From contig JAKAVA010000103.1 of assembly GCA_021827645.1 (NCBI GenBank), positions 1 through 64,000 of the forward strand: a stretch of 64,000 nucleotides of DNA, in the 5' to 3' direction. Of this stretch, positions 9,120 to 18,616 are shown in pieces. This DNA comes from Planctomycetota bacterium. GTDB taxonomy: Bacteria; Planctomycetota; Phycisphaerae; WQYP01. How positions within the stretch are numbered: position 1 is the stretch's first letter; every line of letters starts with the position of its first letter. A program made the position numbers and the translations under genes. Under the pieces are notes generated by a model. The model was given only the letters and a program-made list of their open reading frames with translations. It did not search any database and had not been told where the DNA came from.

Positions 9120-12100
9120 ATGAGCATCACGTCCCTACCTCCCGATGAACTCTCGGCCCCGCTTCTGGCGGTGGCGGCGAGACAGAGGCGGTTTCGCATT
9201 GCCCAGGCGCTGATTCGCTCGCTGGGGTACTGCGCTCTGATTGCACTGACCGCAGTGCTTTTACTGGGAAGCTTTCCGCATCTCGCGACGCCGGTTCGAT
9301 GGGGTATAGCGGTCATGGCATGGGCCACGATGTCGTGGACGCTCTGGCGATTACTGCGAGGTTCGTTTGCCCCCGTTAATCTTCGGACCGCTGCCGGGGT
9401 GGCTGAAACCGCCGGGGCCCATCACGAAATCCTGCTCAGTGCGGTGGAATTTTCGTCGGATGTTAATACCAAGCAGATCGCGTCCGGGGAGCTTGTTGAC
9501 CGAGTCATCCATCGGGCCGGTGAGATTGCCTCTGAAATTGACGCCCGACGGATCATTACGACGCAGACGCTTTTAAAGGCGGCAGTGATCTGCGCTCCGG
9601 CATTGCTGGTGTGGATATTACTTTGGCCGCTGATGCCCAACACCCTCGCACTGGGCGTGCGCCGGACGATCATGCCATGGTCAAAGGAGATGCCGCTATC
9701 GGCCATGAATCTGACGGTATCGCCGGGAAATCTCAGCATAGGTCAGGGCGGAAACGTGGTGATTACCGCACGTGATCATTCTAACATCGCGCCTGCAAAG
9801 CGATTACACCTGGAATTGGCGATGCGGTATGCCGATGGTCGCAGCTCCGTCAGCAGCATGACCCCAACCGGTCCGCGTTCCTATCGCCGCACCTTGGAGG
9901 CCGTCCAGACATCATTTCAGTACCGCATCCTATCCCGTCGCGGGGAATCGCGCTGGTATCACGTGCATGTGATTGCGCGACCCGCGATCAGCCATCTTAC
10001 CATCCTCTACCATTATCCCTCGTACACCCATTTGCCGCCCCGCCGCGTGACGGGAGTGGATGGCACCATTGCCGGCATCCGTGGCACTGAAGTATCGCTG
10101 ACGGTCAACACCACGCAGAAACTCGCCCCGCAAAGCGCCCTGCACTTTGCCGCATCGTCGGCGGGCCCGGCGACGGTGGCGGGATTGAACCATGTTGCCG
10201 GCACGTCCTATCGTGCCGTCTTCACATTGGAAGCCAACACACACTACCGAATTAAATTAATCAATGCGCAGCACGTCGCGAACACCGATGACCGTGTCTG
10301 GCCGGTTATCGTCCATACCGATCCTCCGCCCGTCGTGCATGTCACGAGCCCCCGCGGCGTGGTGCGGGCTCGCCCGGATGACGTCATTCCCATTCGTTAC
10401 CGCGCAACGGATCCCTATGGCATCACGTCACTTCGTGTACGGGTAAAAGTCGGCGCCATGCCTTCGGCTTCCTATCCGATTTCACTGGGAATGGCGGGTG
10501 GGCGTAGATATTCAGGCAAGTGGAAATTACATATTGCAAATCAGCTTCTGGCCGCGAACGAACCCCATGCCCGAGTCATCATGTATCGTCTGGTGGTGGA
10601 GGACAACTGCCTTCCGGCGCACCAGACCGGCCTGAGCGGCGAACATGAAATTCTCATTGACCCATCTCTCGAAATGAGCTATCAGGCCAGGCGAGACGCG
10701 TTGCTTTACCATCGCTTCTCCGCAGTTTTGAAAAAGAGCATACGACAATTGCAGACCGCCCGGCAGCAGATCACGCAGTTACAGCATGTTCCGGCGGCTC
10801 AACACTTTAACGCGGTCGCCATGCGAAAGGCGAATCATTCGCAGAATCTCATCGGGCAGAGCGCCCGTGAGTTGGAATCGGCCGCAGCGCGGATGCACCA
10901 CGGGGTTTACCGGCGGGTTGCGGCGGCGATTCGATCGGTGACCGAAAAATCACTCCACTCGGCTGCCAGGAATCTCGGACTGGCGACCTTCGATAACCCC
11001 AAATTGACGCAGACCCGATCGGCACAGCTTGCAAAAGCTCAGCAGGGGTTGCAGACCGCGCTGAATCAATTGCAAGCCGCCGCACGAAACATGCAAAGGC
11101 AGGCAGGCACGCAGGTGATCGCCGACAACGTTAAGGCCCTTGCAAGGAAGCAGGCGTCGGTATCCAAGGAACTGAGTATCAACCCCACCGATGCCGGGGC
11201 GCTGGCCCAGCAGCGTCAAATAGAAAACCAGATACAACATCTGGTCACAGCGCACCCGATTTTACAGCGTCCGGTGCAGGAAATGGCCGCCCCGCAAATT
11301 AAAGCCCTTGAGGCGGAACTGCGAAATATCAAGGTGGCCCAACAGGGCATTCGCCGGGTGATTAACGCTAAACTTCATCGACAGCAGGCTAATCAGAATG
11401 CCGGAAGACTCGCTGCGGAGCAGTTGCATCTGAATCAGGCCATTAACCAATTTACGGCCGCCAAGCCCCACGCATCCGCATTACGCAATGCCCCACCCAT
11501 TTCGCATACGGCCATGCAGACCGCGGTGCAGGCGCTCGAGCATCATCGCGCATCGGCCGCTCATACAGCGCAGAAGCAGATCATCGCTCAGTTACAGCGG
11601 ACGGCCAATCGACTGGAACAGGAGGCCGCTCACAGTCAGTTGGCGGCTGAAAAGCAGAAACAGGCGGCAGCGAACCAAAGCCGGGCGGAACAACTTGCCC
11701 GAACCGCTCAACAGGCTCAAGCCAATACACCGGCCGGTAAAGCGATCATGGAGAATCTCGCGAAACAGATTGCCGCTGAGGCTCGAAAGCAGGCGGCCGA
11801 TGATAGCAATCACGCCAGTCAACAGTTGAATCAGCAGGCCAAGTCGCAGGCGCAAACCGCCATTCGCGCAGCGACCGGTAATAACTTCTCGGCCATGCGA
11901 GAGGCCCTTCAGGCCGCCGGCGAGGATTTATCCCGAAGTGCGCAGCTTGAAGCGCAGGCCGCCAATCAAACGCCCGGACCGCAGCAACTTACTGCCGACG
12001 CGAGAATGCTCAGCTCTTTCGCGGCGCGAGAGCGAACTATCGCCAAACAGACTGCGGCCGTTGCCCGGCAACTTAAGGCGGCTCGACAGGACACCGCCGA

Positions 12101-13016
12101 AAGCATCAGGCAATCATCCAAGATTGCTTCGGCAATCAAAGGCGCCTCCGCACAGGCGAAAAAGCTGGAGCGGGAGACGGCGCTGGGATCTCCGCAATTG
12201 GCAGCCGCAGTCGCACAGGCCCGACAGCAGATGCTTCAAGCCGAGAAAGATCAGCATTTCACGAACGAAACACTCAAGCAGCGAAATCACGCCGAAGCAT
12301 CGATCCGACAGCAAGCCGCATTGGCCCACATCAATTCGGCCCTCGCGGATATTCAACAAGGGACGCGTGGCAGCGGACACATTGCCGACGAAGATCACAA
12401 TGATCATATTCCAGGTGAAATGAACCCAAATCAGGTGCAGGCTCAGGCGGGTTCACACGGACCGGGGGGCAATACGTCCAGTCAGCATTCACCCTCGCCG
12501 ACAGGTTTGAGCGAATATCAAAGGTTGATGGAGGCGGCGTCGCAGTTGCAGCGGGCGTTGGCTGCAGGGCATGCCGCCAGTCAGGGCAATTCCGGTCAGG
12601 CGCAGGCAGCCGCTGGCGCGCTCTCGCAGGCAGAACAGGCTCTCGCGTTTGCCGGCAGCGGCGGACAGAGCGGCCAAACTGGGCAATCCGGCCAGGCGAT
12701 GAGAACCGGAAACCAGACAGGGAATAGCAGTCCGTCGATGGCATCGGGCCAGGGGACGGCCGGTGCCGAAAGCGGAAGTCAGGCGGGCGGCCTTTCTGAC
12801 CAAGGTACAGGCACAGGTATCGGAGCCGATCATGCGACCGGTCAGATACCCAAGTCGGTCGCGGCGCTGGGTATCAGTCCTGCCCAGTGGGTTCGACTGG
12901 GGGCCCTGCGGCAGAGGCAATTGCTCAATACAGCCCGGCAGGCTATTCCGCCGGGATATCGACAAATGGTGCGTGATTATTATGTGAAGATATCACGTCT
13001 GAATCGTGAGCATTGA
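9120..13016 (+). CDS. Giant membrane-anchored coiled-coil protein (DUF4175-like)
   Basis: This 1298-residue protein has three hydrophobic segments in the first 175 residues, then a region with Ig-like character up to about residue 510. A very long stretch rich in Ala and Gln (about 520-1090) should form coiled coils. A low-complexity Gly/Gln/Ser tract (about 1110-1230) and a short basic C-terminus follow. The layout resembles the DUF4175 proteins often found after MoxR/VWA genes; no enzyme motif is visible. The ATG has a weak ribosome binding site and lies 121 bases after the previous gene. The stop overlaps the next start by 4 bp. Confidence 0.82.
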   Translation: MSITSLPPDELSAPLLAVAARQRRFRIAQALIRSLGYCALIALTAVLLLGSFPHLATPVRWGIAVMAWATMSWTLWRLLRGSFAPVNLRTAAGVAETAGAHHEILLSAVEFSSDVNTKQIASGELVDRVIHRAGEIASEIDARRIITTQTLLKAAVICAPALLVWILLWPLMPNTLALGVRRTIMPWSKEMPLSAMNLTVSPGNLSIGQGGNVVITARDHSNIAPAKRLHLELAMRYADGRSSVSSMTPTGPRSYRRTLEAVQTSFQYRILSRRGESRWYHVHVIARPAISHLTILYHYPSYTHLPPRRVTGVDGTIAGIRGTEVSLTVNTTQKLAPQSALHFAASSAGPATVAGLNHVAGTSYRAVFTLEANTHYRIKLINAQHVANTDDRVWPVIVHTDPPPVVHVTSPRGVVRARPDDVIPIRYRATDPYGITSLRVRVKVGAMPSASYPISLGMAGGRRYSGKWKLHIANQLLAANEPHARVIMYRLVVEDNCLPAHQTGLSGEHEILIDPSLEMSYQARRDALLYHRFSAVLKKSIRQLQTARQQITQLQHVPAAQHFNAVAMRKANHSQNLIGQSARELESAAARMHHGVYRRVAAAIRSVTEKSLHSAARNLGLATFDNPKLTQTRSAQLAKAQQGLQTALNQLQAAARNMQRQAGTQVIADNVKALARKQASVSKELSINPTDAGALAQQRQIENQIQHLVTAHPILQRPVQEMAAPQIKALEAELRNIKVAQQGIRRVINAKLHRQQANQNAGRLAAEQLHLNQAINQFTAAKPHASALRNAPPISHTAMQTAVQALEHHRASAAHTAQKQIIAQLQRTANRLEQEAAHSQLAAEKQKQAAANQSRAEQLARTAQQAQANTPAGKAIMENLAKQIAAEARKQAADDSNHASQQLNQQAKSQAQTAIRAATGNNFSAMREALQAAGEDLSRSAQLEAQAANQTPGPQQLTADARMLSSFAARERTIAKQTAAVARQLKAARQDTAESIRQSSKIASAIKGASAQAKKLERETALGSPQLAAAVAQARQQMLQAEKDQHFTNETLKQRNHAEASIRQQAALAHINSALADIQQGTRGSGHIADEDHNDHIPGEMNPNQVQAQAGSHGPGGNTSSQHSPSPTGLSEYQRLMEAASQLQRALAAGHAASQGNSGQAQAAAGALSQAEQALAFAGSGGQSGQTGQSGQAMRTGNQTGNSSPSMASGQGTAGAESGSQAGGLSDQGTGTGIGADHATGQIPKSVAALGISPAQWVRLGALRQRQLLNTARQAIPPGYRQMVRDYYVKISRLNREH

Positions 13017-14092
13017 CAGAACGGGAGAAACCGCCGGTGAACTTTCGCCTTTTCTTTAACCGCTTCTCACGGCAACGATTCATCTTCCCGATCGCGATTG
13101 CGGCTTTGCTTCTGCCGGCAATATGGCCACGGGCGGCGGCGGCGCGTCCCATTCCGGCATACGTGAAAGCATCCGTCGCACGGGGACTGCGCTGGTTGGC
13201 CCATCATCAGCTTTCAGACGGCAGTTTTGCCTGCGCCAGCCAGGCCAAGCCGGCGGATGCCGGATTGGCGGCGATGGCCTTCATGGCCCGCGGCTACACC
13301 GCCAACCATGGCCCTTACCACCGCGTCATTGACGCCGCGATCCGATACATACTCTCGTGCCAGAATTCCAACGGCTATATCACAGCTCCCGGCGGCACCA
13401 TGTACGACCAGGGCATCTGCACCGTAGCGCTCACCGAAGTGTACGGCATGGAGGGCCCCACGATGCGCAAGCGTGTCGGCCGAGCTATTGCCAAGGCCGT
13501 GGCTCTGATTCTTGCGGCACAAAAACGAACGGTCAACCAGTTTGCAGGTGGCTGGCGTTACCAACCGTGGAGCACCGACGCGGATATTTCATGCACCGGG
13601 TGGCAACTTATGGCGCTTCGCGGAGCGGCCGATTGCGGTGCAGCAGTGCCCGCCGAGGCCATTAAAAACGGCATCCATTTTGTGGTGCGTGATGCCTGCA
13701 TCAATGGCGGCTTCGCCTATCAACCCGGCGGACCTCCGGGCCGCGCCCGAACCGGAACCGGCGTCTTGGCTCTGGAACTCATGGGACGTCGTAACTCGCC
13801 ACAGGCCATCTCCGGCGGCAATTATCTGCTGGCGCATCCGATCGTCTACAACGAAAATTTCTACTTCTATGCGGTGTATTATTGTTCGCAGGCGGCCTCC
13901 CAGCTCGGTGGACGATATTGGACCGCCATCTACCCCCCTATCCGCAAAGAATTAATTCATTATCAGCATGCGTCTGGATGCTGGCAGCCACCGGATGGAA
14001 TCGAATTTCAAGGTGGAAAGCCGTACGCCACTTCGATGGCGATATTGGCACTTTGCGTCCCGTTTCATTATCTGCCACTCTATCAGCGCTGA
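13013..14092 (+). CDS. Exported squalene-cyclase-like (prenyltransferase repeat) protein
   Basis: A 359-residue protein with a signal-peptide-like N-terminus (hydrophobic segment about residues 23-42, ending AAAARP). The rest looks like the alpha/alpha toroid of prenyltransferase and squalene oxidase repeats. Repeated motifs such as GLRWLAHHQLSDGSF, AAIRYILSCQNSNG and SGCWQPP carry the QxxDGxW-like pattern in degenerate form. I do not see the acidic DxDD motif of true cyclases, so it is more likely a structural or binding relative. It starts at a TTG overlapping the preceding stop and appears to be the last gene of the MoxR operon. Confidence 0.8.
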   Translation: MTEREKPPVNFRLFFNRFSRQRFIFPIAIAALLLPAIWPRAAAARPIPAYVKASVARGLRWLAHHQLSDGSFACASQAKPADAGLAAMAFMARGYTANHGPYHRVIDAAIRYILSCQNSNGYITAPGGTMYDQGICTVALTEVYGMEGPTMRKRVGRAIAKAVALILAAQKRTVNQFAGGWRYQPWSTDADISCTGWQLMALRGAADCGAAVPAEAIKNGIHFVVRDACINGGFAYQPGGPPGRARTGTGVLALELMGRRNSPQAISGGNYLLAHPIVYNENFYFYAVYYCSQAASQLGGRYWTAIYPPIRKELIHYQHASGCWQPPDGIEFQGGKPYATSMAILALCVPFHYLPLYQR

Positions 14093-14180
14093 GAGATCGC
14101 ACAAGAGATGACGGACACGAGCGATGGCCGATATGCAGTATGATTGCTGAAAGGGTTTGCGGGGTGAATCCGCAGGGAAG

Positions 14181-14226
14181 TTAGCGGCAGAACCTGCGGC
14201 GAGCGTTCGCAAGAGCCGCTGCCTAA
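14181..14226 (+). other. Stem-loop in the leader upstream of hflX
   Basis: The arms TTAGCGGC (14181-14188) and GCCGCT (14215-14220) followed by GCCTAA can pair into a stem with a small bulge. Inside is a minor GCAG-AAC-CTGC hairpin. No U-tract follows, so it is not an ordinary terminator. It may be a leader structure or the end of the previous transcript; I do not recognise a riboswitch class. Confidence 0.3.
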
Positions 14227-14312
14227 GATGACGCTGAACACCCGGATAGTACTCTTGGAGAGGCTCTGTTGATGACTGATGGCCAGGCACGGTGTAAAAG
14301 GAGATTTTCGGC

Positions 14313-15731
14313 TTGAATGGTGATAAACGGGTGGATCTTTCCGTCCGAAGTGAGAGGGCGATCCTGGTGGGTGTGCTGCTGCCGGATTCTTCGGCCGATC
14401 CCAGCGCTCCGTTGGATGAACTGGCCAGCTTGGCGCAGACCGCGGGGGCGGTGGTCGTGGATCGGGTGCTACAAAAGCGCGAGTCGATTGATGCGGCCAC
14501 ATTCATTGGACGTGGCAAAGTCATCGAAATTGCACGTCTGGTGAAGAAGCACAGCGCGGATGTTGTGATTTTTGATCATGATCTGTCACCGAATCAACTT
14601 CGAGATGTGGAACGGGTTTGTGACTGTAAAATTCTCGACCGCAGCGAATTGATATTGGATATATTTGCCAGCCGCGCCCGGACGGCTGAGGCTCAGCTTC
14701 AGGTGGCTCTGGCACAGTTGGAATACACCTATCCACGGCTGCGGCACATGTGGAGCCACCTTGAACGTATCGGCGCGGGTGCCGGAGCGGGTGTAGGAGC
14801 CCGCGGGCCGGGTGAAATGCAGTTGGAAATCGACCGCCGCTTGGTGCGCGACAAGGTATCAGACCTGAAGCGGCGCATTGCGGAGGTTCAATCACGGAAA
14901 TCGCGCGAGGTTTCTGCCCGGCGCATGGGACATTTCACGGTCAGTCTTGTAGGCTACACCAACGCGGGCAAGAGCACCCTTTTTAATACTCTTACCGGAG
15001 CGGATACCTTTGTCGAGGATCGGCTCTTTGCCACACTCGATACAAAAACCCGGCGATGGCGACTTGGAGAGGCGCACTGGGCTCTGGTATCCGACACGGT
15101 CGGTTTTGTGCGTGATCTGCCCCATCATCTCGTGGCATCGTTCAAGGCAACGCTGGAAGAAGCGACGCATGCGGACCTGCTGCTGATTGTGGTGGATGCC
15201 TCCGATCCGCGCTCGCCGGATCAGCTTAAGGCGGTGCAGAAGGTACTGCTGGAGATCGGCTGCAGCGGACAGGATGCGATTCTGGTGCTCAATAAAATTG
15301 ATGCCGTCAAGCAGCGCGAGGATCTGGCGTATTGGCGGCGGCAGTTTCCCAAGGCGATGGAAGTCAGCGCCCGCGACGGAACCGGCGTCATGACGCTGGC
15401 CCGCACTGTGCGGGAGCATATGCTGGGCGATCTCCGTCAGGTGAGGGTGGAATTGTCGCTGGCCGATACGCGCGGCATCACGTTTCTGGAAAAATTTTCT
15501 GAAATCGTATCGCGCGATTATGAATCGGCACCGGGCATGGTCATGATTGAATGCCGCATCAGCGGCCGTATTCTTGAGCAGGCCTACCATCAGGCGGAAA
15601 AGCTAAAAATTGTGAAAACATCCCGAGTGCGTGTGCGTCGGGAGCGGGTGCGGCCTGCCAAGGTCTCGGAACTTTTTTCAGATCATTCGACATCACTTGG
15701 CGTGCCGACGGTTGTATCGCCGGTGAAATGA
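14313..15731 (+). CDS. hflX: GTPase HflX
   Basis: A 472-residue GTPase that binds ribosomes; relatives split stalled or heat-damaged 70S ribosomes. The N-terminal HflX domain contains the glycine-rich loop (about residues 154-168, GAGAGAGVGARGPGE). The G domain has G1 GYTNAGKST at 214-222, G2 ATLDT at 240-244, G3 DTVGF at 261-265 and G4 NKID at 327-330. The TTG start is preceded at nine bases by AAGGAG, and no better start lies nearby. It stands alone, with a structured 220-base leader region. Confidence 0.97.
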   Translation: MNGDKRVDLSVRSERAILVGVLLPDSSADPSAPLDELASLAQTAGAVVVDRVLQKRESIDAATFIGRGKVIEIARLVKKHSADVVIFDHDLSPNQLRDVERVCDCKILDRSELILDIFASRARTAEAQLQVALAQLEYTYPRLRHMWSHLERIGAGAGAGVGARGPGEMQLEIDRRLVRDKVSDLKRRIAEVQSRKSREVSARRMGHFTVSLVGYTNAGKSTLFNTLTGADTFVEDRLFATLDTKTRRWRLGEAHWALVSDTVGFVRDLPHHLVASFKATLEEATHADLLLIVVDASDPRSPDQLKAVQKVLLEIGCSGQDAILVLNKIDAVKQREDLAYWRRQFPKAMEVSARDGTGVMTLARTVREHMLGDLRQVRVELSLADTRGITFLEKFSEIVSRDYESAPGMVMIECRISGRILEQAYHQAEKLKIVKTSRVRVRRERVRPAKVSELFSDHSTSLGVPTVVSPVK

Positions 15732-15868
15732 CCAACGAGTTACCGTCGCTACGGCGAAATTTTAATCGCCACGTAACGGTTTCCTCATTATCCGCTTTGG
15801 CGGAAATATCGCTTCGGCATAGAATCATGCGAGGTTGTGGACTCGCGATGGAATGGTGATTCAGAAAC

Positions 15869-16783
15869 TTGAAGACATCCAGATACAAACTGTTGATGTG
15901 TGATCTTGACGGAACCCTGATCGGAAAAGGGCATACCACCAACGAGGCTGATAAAGCGGCGCTGCGGAAGGCTCGCGAATCGGGCATGATGATTTCAATC
16001 TGCACCGGACGCAGTTGGCGGGAGAGTCGACATCTGATCGCTGATCTGCAACTTGAAGTGCCGGGCGTCTTCTCCAACGGAGCGGAATTGAACTGGAATA
16101 TCACGGGAAATTCCATCGAACATGTTCCGCTGAGTGATCGGGGGATGGAGGTGCTGCTGCCCCTGTGCCGCGAGCGATCGCTAACACCCATCATGCTGCT
16201 GCATCAACATCACCCGGACGATCCGCTCTATCTGGTGGAAGATATGGCGAAACTCCATCCGGCCACGACGGACTGGTTCCGACGTAACGGAGTATCACAT
16301 CTGATATCAACATCGGCGGACGAAAGTCTGCTCAAGCGGTGTGTGCGCGTTGGATTGATCATGAATGAACCATCGGCTGCGGAATTCACGGCCGTGCTGG
16401 AACGCGATTATGGCGATCAATTCAGCTATCATCTGCTGCAGGCGCTGCACTTTCAGACAGCGATTCTGGAAATCTTCCATCGAGGTGTGAACAAGTGGTC
16501 GGGCATATTGCGGCTATGCGTGCATCTGGGCGTTGATCCGCGCGACGTGGTGACGATCGGGGATGATGTCAATGACATTCCAATGCTGGAAAACGCCCAT
16601 CTGAGCTATGCCATGGGCAGTGCACCGGAACATGTCCGATCATCGGCCAAGAAAACAACTCTTGCCCATGCACAAAGCGGGGTTGCGGCCGCGGTGGCCG
16701 ATCTGTTTCATGGCCAACCGGTACCCATTCGACCCGATCAGGGAATGGCGAGATATTCAAATTTCGGACTGGCCAACGAATAG
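15869..16783 (+). CDS. Cof-type HAD-superfamily phosphatase
   Basis: A 304-residue HAD hydrolase of the Cof/YbjI subgroup, which dephosphorylates small phosphorylated metabolites. Motif I is DLDGTL (about residues 12-17), motif II the CTGRS region, the conserved SNGAE follows, and motif IV is GDDVNDIPML near residues 230-240. A large C2 cap lies between motifs II and III. The substrate cannot be told from sequence. The TTG start has only a weak ribosome binding site, and a downstream ATG would cut into motif I. Its last 46 bases overlap the end of sppA on the other strand. Confidence 0.9.
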   Translation: MKTSRYKLLMCDLDGTLIGKGHTTNEADKAALRKARESGMMISICTGRSWRESRHLIADLQLEVPGVFSNGAELNWNITGNSIEHVPLSDRGMEVLLPLCRERSLTPIMLLHQHHPDDPLYLVEDMAKLHPATTDWFRRNGVSHLISTSADESLLKRCVRVGLIMNEPSAAEFTAVLERDYGDQFSYHLLQALHFQTAILEIFHRGVNKWSGILRLCVHLGVDPRDVVTIGDDVNDIPMLENAHLSYAMGSAPEHVRSSAKKTTLAHAQSGVAAAVADLFHGQPVPIRPDQGMARYSNFGLANE

Positions 16784-17730
16784 ATGGTGGACGGGGTAAT
16801 TTCCATTACCGGTCTGCCAACGGCCGAATTAACGCCGATCGCGGATAGAACGTTGCGCGGCGGGGCAAGCCGGACAATGGTCGGGTTAAAGACGCCGGCG
16901 AGTTTGGCCACCTGATGACACGCGGCATCGATATAGCCGATTTTGTCCACGAGGCCGTATTGAAGGGCTTCGGACGCTGTAAATATTTTTCCATTGGCTA
17001 CGGTGGTGATGGGAACTTTGAGAGCTTTGCCGCGACCGACTTCGACAATGTGTTCAAAGCGTGCATCGTCGATATTGAGCAGATTCCGCAGGTAGGCACG
17101 GACCGGGGGCGTGAAATCAGAAAATGGGGAGCCGGCCTCCTTCCAGACGGCGGCGGAGCTGGTGAGAAATTCAGGTTTGACACCGATTTTTTTAAGCAGT
17201 CCGGTCAACTGAAAACCGGGAAGCATGACCCCGATGCTTCCCGTGATGGTGGTCGGCTCCGCGAAGATACGTTCACCGGCCATGGAAACGTAATAGCCAC
17301 CGCTGGCTGCCATGGCGCCCATGCTGATGACCACGGGATATCCTGCGGCGCGCAGTTTCATTAAATTGTGGTAAATCTCATCGGCGTCGGTGACCGCCCC
17401 GCCGGGAGAATCCACCCGGACGACCACCCCGCGAATATGGCTGTTTTTATTGATCGCACGAATATCGTTCACCACTTCATTGACCGTGGCACCGTCGATG
17501 AGCCCCGTGACCGGAATAATGGCAATCATATCCTGAGCGCCGTGATGCACGACGACGCATCGGACATTGGACGAGCCATTGAGGGCGGCCATGAGGGTCT
17601 TGAGGCCGGTGATCCCCGCGATCAAAAGCCCGTTGATGGCGATTGACACCAGAAGCAACAGCAGCAGAAGAAACGTCCAGAAGCTCCGCGGCCGCGGAGC
17701 CGGACGCAGATTGTCATCATTTCGAGCCAT
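16738..17730 (-). CDS. sppA: Signal peptide peptidase SppA
   Basis: A 330-residue membrane serine protease that cleaves leftover signal peptides. One N-terminal membrane segment spans about residues 17-40. The catalytic serine lies in MAASGGYY (Ser143). The general-base lysine of the short SppA type lies in VWKEAGSP (Lys197). The spacing of about 54 residues agrees with the Bacillus-type enzyme. It is the third minus-strand gene after dnaG and a sugar isomerase-like gene, with about 106 bases before it. Its 3' end overlaps the HAD phosphatase tail-to-tail by 46 bp. Confidence 0.95.
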   Translation of the reverse strand: MARNDDNLRPAPRPRSFWTFLLLLLLLVSIAINGLLIAGITGLKTLMAALNGSSNVRCVVVHHGAQDMIAIIPVTGLIDGATVNEVVNDIRAINKNSHIRGVVVRVDSPGGAVTDADEIYHNLMKLRAAGYPVVISMGAMAASGGYYVSMAGERIFAEPTTITGSIGVMLPGFQLTGLLKKIGVKPEFLTSSAAVWKEAGSPFSDFTPPVRAYLRNLLNIDDARFEHIVEVGRGKALKVPITTVANGKIFTASEALQYGLVDKIGYIDAACHQVAKLAGVFNPTIVRLAPPRNVLSAIGVNSAVGRPVMEITPSTIYSLASPKFEYLAIP

Positions 17731-17836
17731 GAATAACTCCCAATTCTAAAGTCGTCTCTCGGAATTTCACTACGGCGTACCGCGGCACTTTCCCCGCGGC
17801 GGGTGCGAAGTGCCGGTCGGTTTCTGCTGCGGATTT

Positions 17837-18592
17837 CTATTGATGTGCAGCGAGGAACTCCAAACCATTTGCAAGCTCACGCCACGGATCGCCTGTGGGA
17901 AATTCCTCCTGCTCCAAAATCCAATATTTTGTCTTGAGACCGGAAAGCCGCTGAAAGATATCCGTCCACGGCAACTCACCGGAACCAAGTTCCACCATTC
18001 GCCGGTCGCGCCCATCCTTGAAATGAATGGCCCTGATACGATCGCCACAGCGATCCATCCAATCGAGCACGTTCTGCCCCGCAAATTCCACCCAAAAGGT
18101 ATCCATTTCCCAAAACACCAGCGCCGCATCTGTTGTATCAAGCAGGACTTGCATCGGCAACTCATGGGTGACGGGCGCAAATTCAAAGTCGTGATTGTGA
18201 TATCCGAAGGCGATGCCGTTGAATTGCAATTCGGATCCGAATTTATTCAACTGAACGCCGAAACTTCGCCAAAAACCATCGGCGGCCCGCATTTCAGGGG
18301 CGATCCATGGAAGCACAACATCGCGCACGGAGAGGGTGGAGCAGGCATCGATCACTTTCGACAAGGATCGTGTGAGCACGTCGAAATTGACATGCATGGC
18401 CAGCGGCCGGATGCCCGAATCGGTGAACATCCGCTGCATGTCCGCCACCGGCGGCTGACCGTCAAACCAGAACAATTCGGCGTTGCGTACTCCGGCGTCG
18501 CGGAGCCGCCCCAGCGTACCGGCGTAATCCGCTCGCAGATGCTCGTGCACGCTGTAAAGTTGAATCAAGATATCCGGGTGATGATTTTTCAA
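17837..18592 (-). CDS. Sugar phosphate isomerase/epimerase (xylose isomerase-like TIM barrel)
   Basis: A 251-residue protein of the AP endonuclease 2 / xylose isomerase-like TIM-barrel superfamily. Metal-binding candidates follow the family pattern: GYHNHDFEF in the middle, EMDTFWVEFAG further on, HFKDG, and a C-terminal ILEQEEF. Members isomerise or epimerise sugars and inositols with a divalent metal; the substrate here is unknown. It lies 24 bases after dnaG on the same strand and may be cotranscribed with it. Confidence 0.88.
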   Translation of the reverse strand: MKNHHPDILIQLYSVHEHLRADYAGTLGRLRDAGVRNAELFWFDGQPPVADMQRMFTDSGIRPLAMHVNFDVLTRSLSKVIDACSTLSVRDVVLPWIAPEMRAADGFWRSFGVQLNKFGSELQFNGIAFGYHNHDFEFAPVTHELPMQVLLDTTDAALVFWEMDTFWVEFAGQNVLDWMDRCGDRIRAIHFKDGRDRRMVELGSGELPWTDIFQRLSGLKTKYWILEQEEFPTGDPWRELANGLEFLAAHQ

Positions 18593-18616
18593 CTGAGAAT
18601 ACTCCGTATCCGCCGC

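Noticed and set aside
15800..15815. TCCGC-TTTG-GCGGA hairpin between hflX and the HAD gene, considered as a terminator
   Set aside because: Not followed by a T-run; only a five-base stem.
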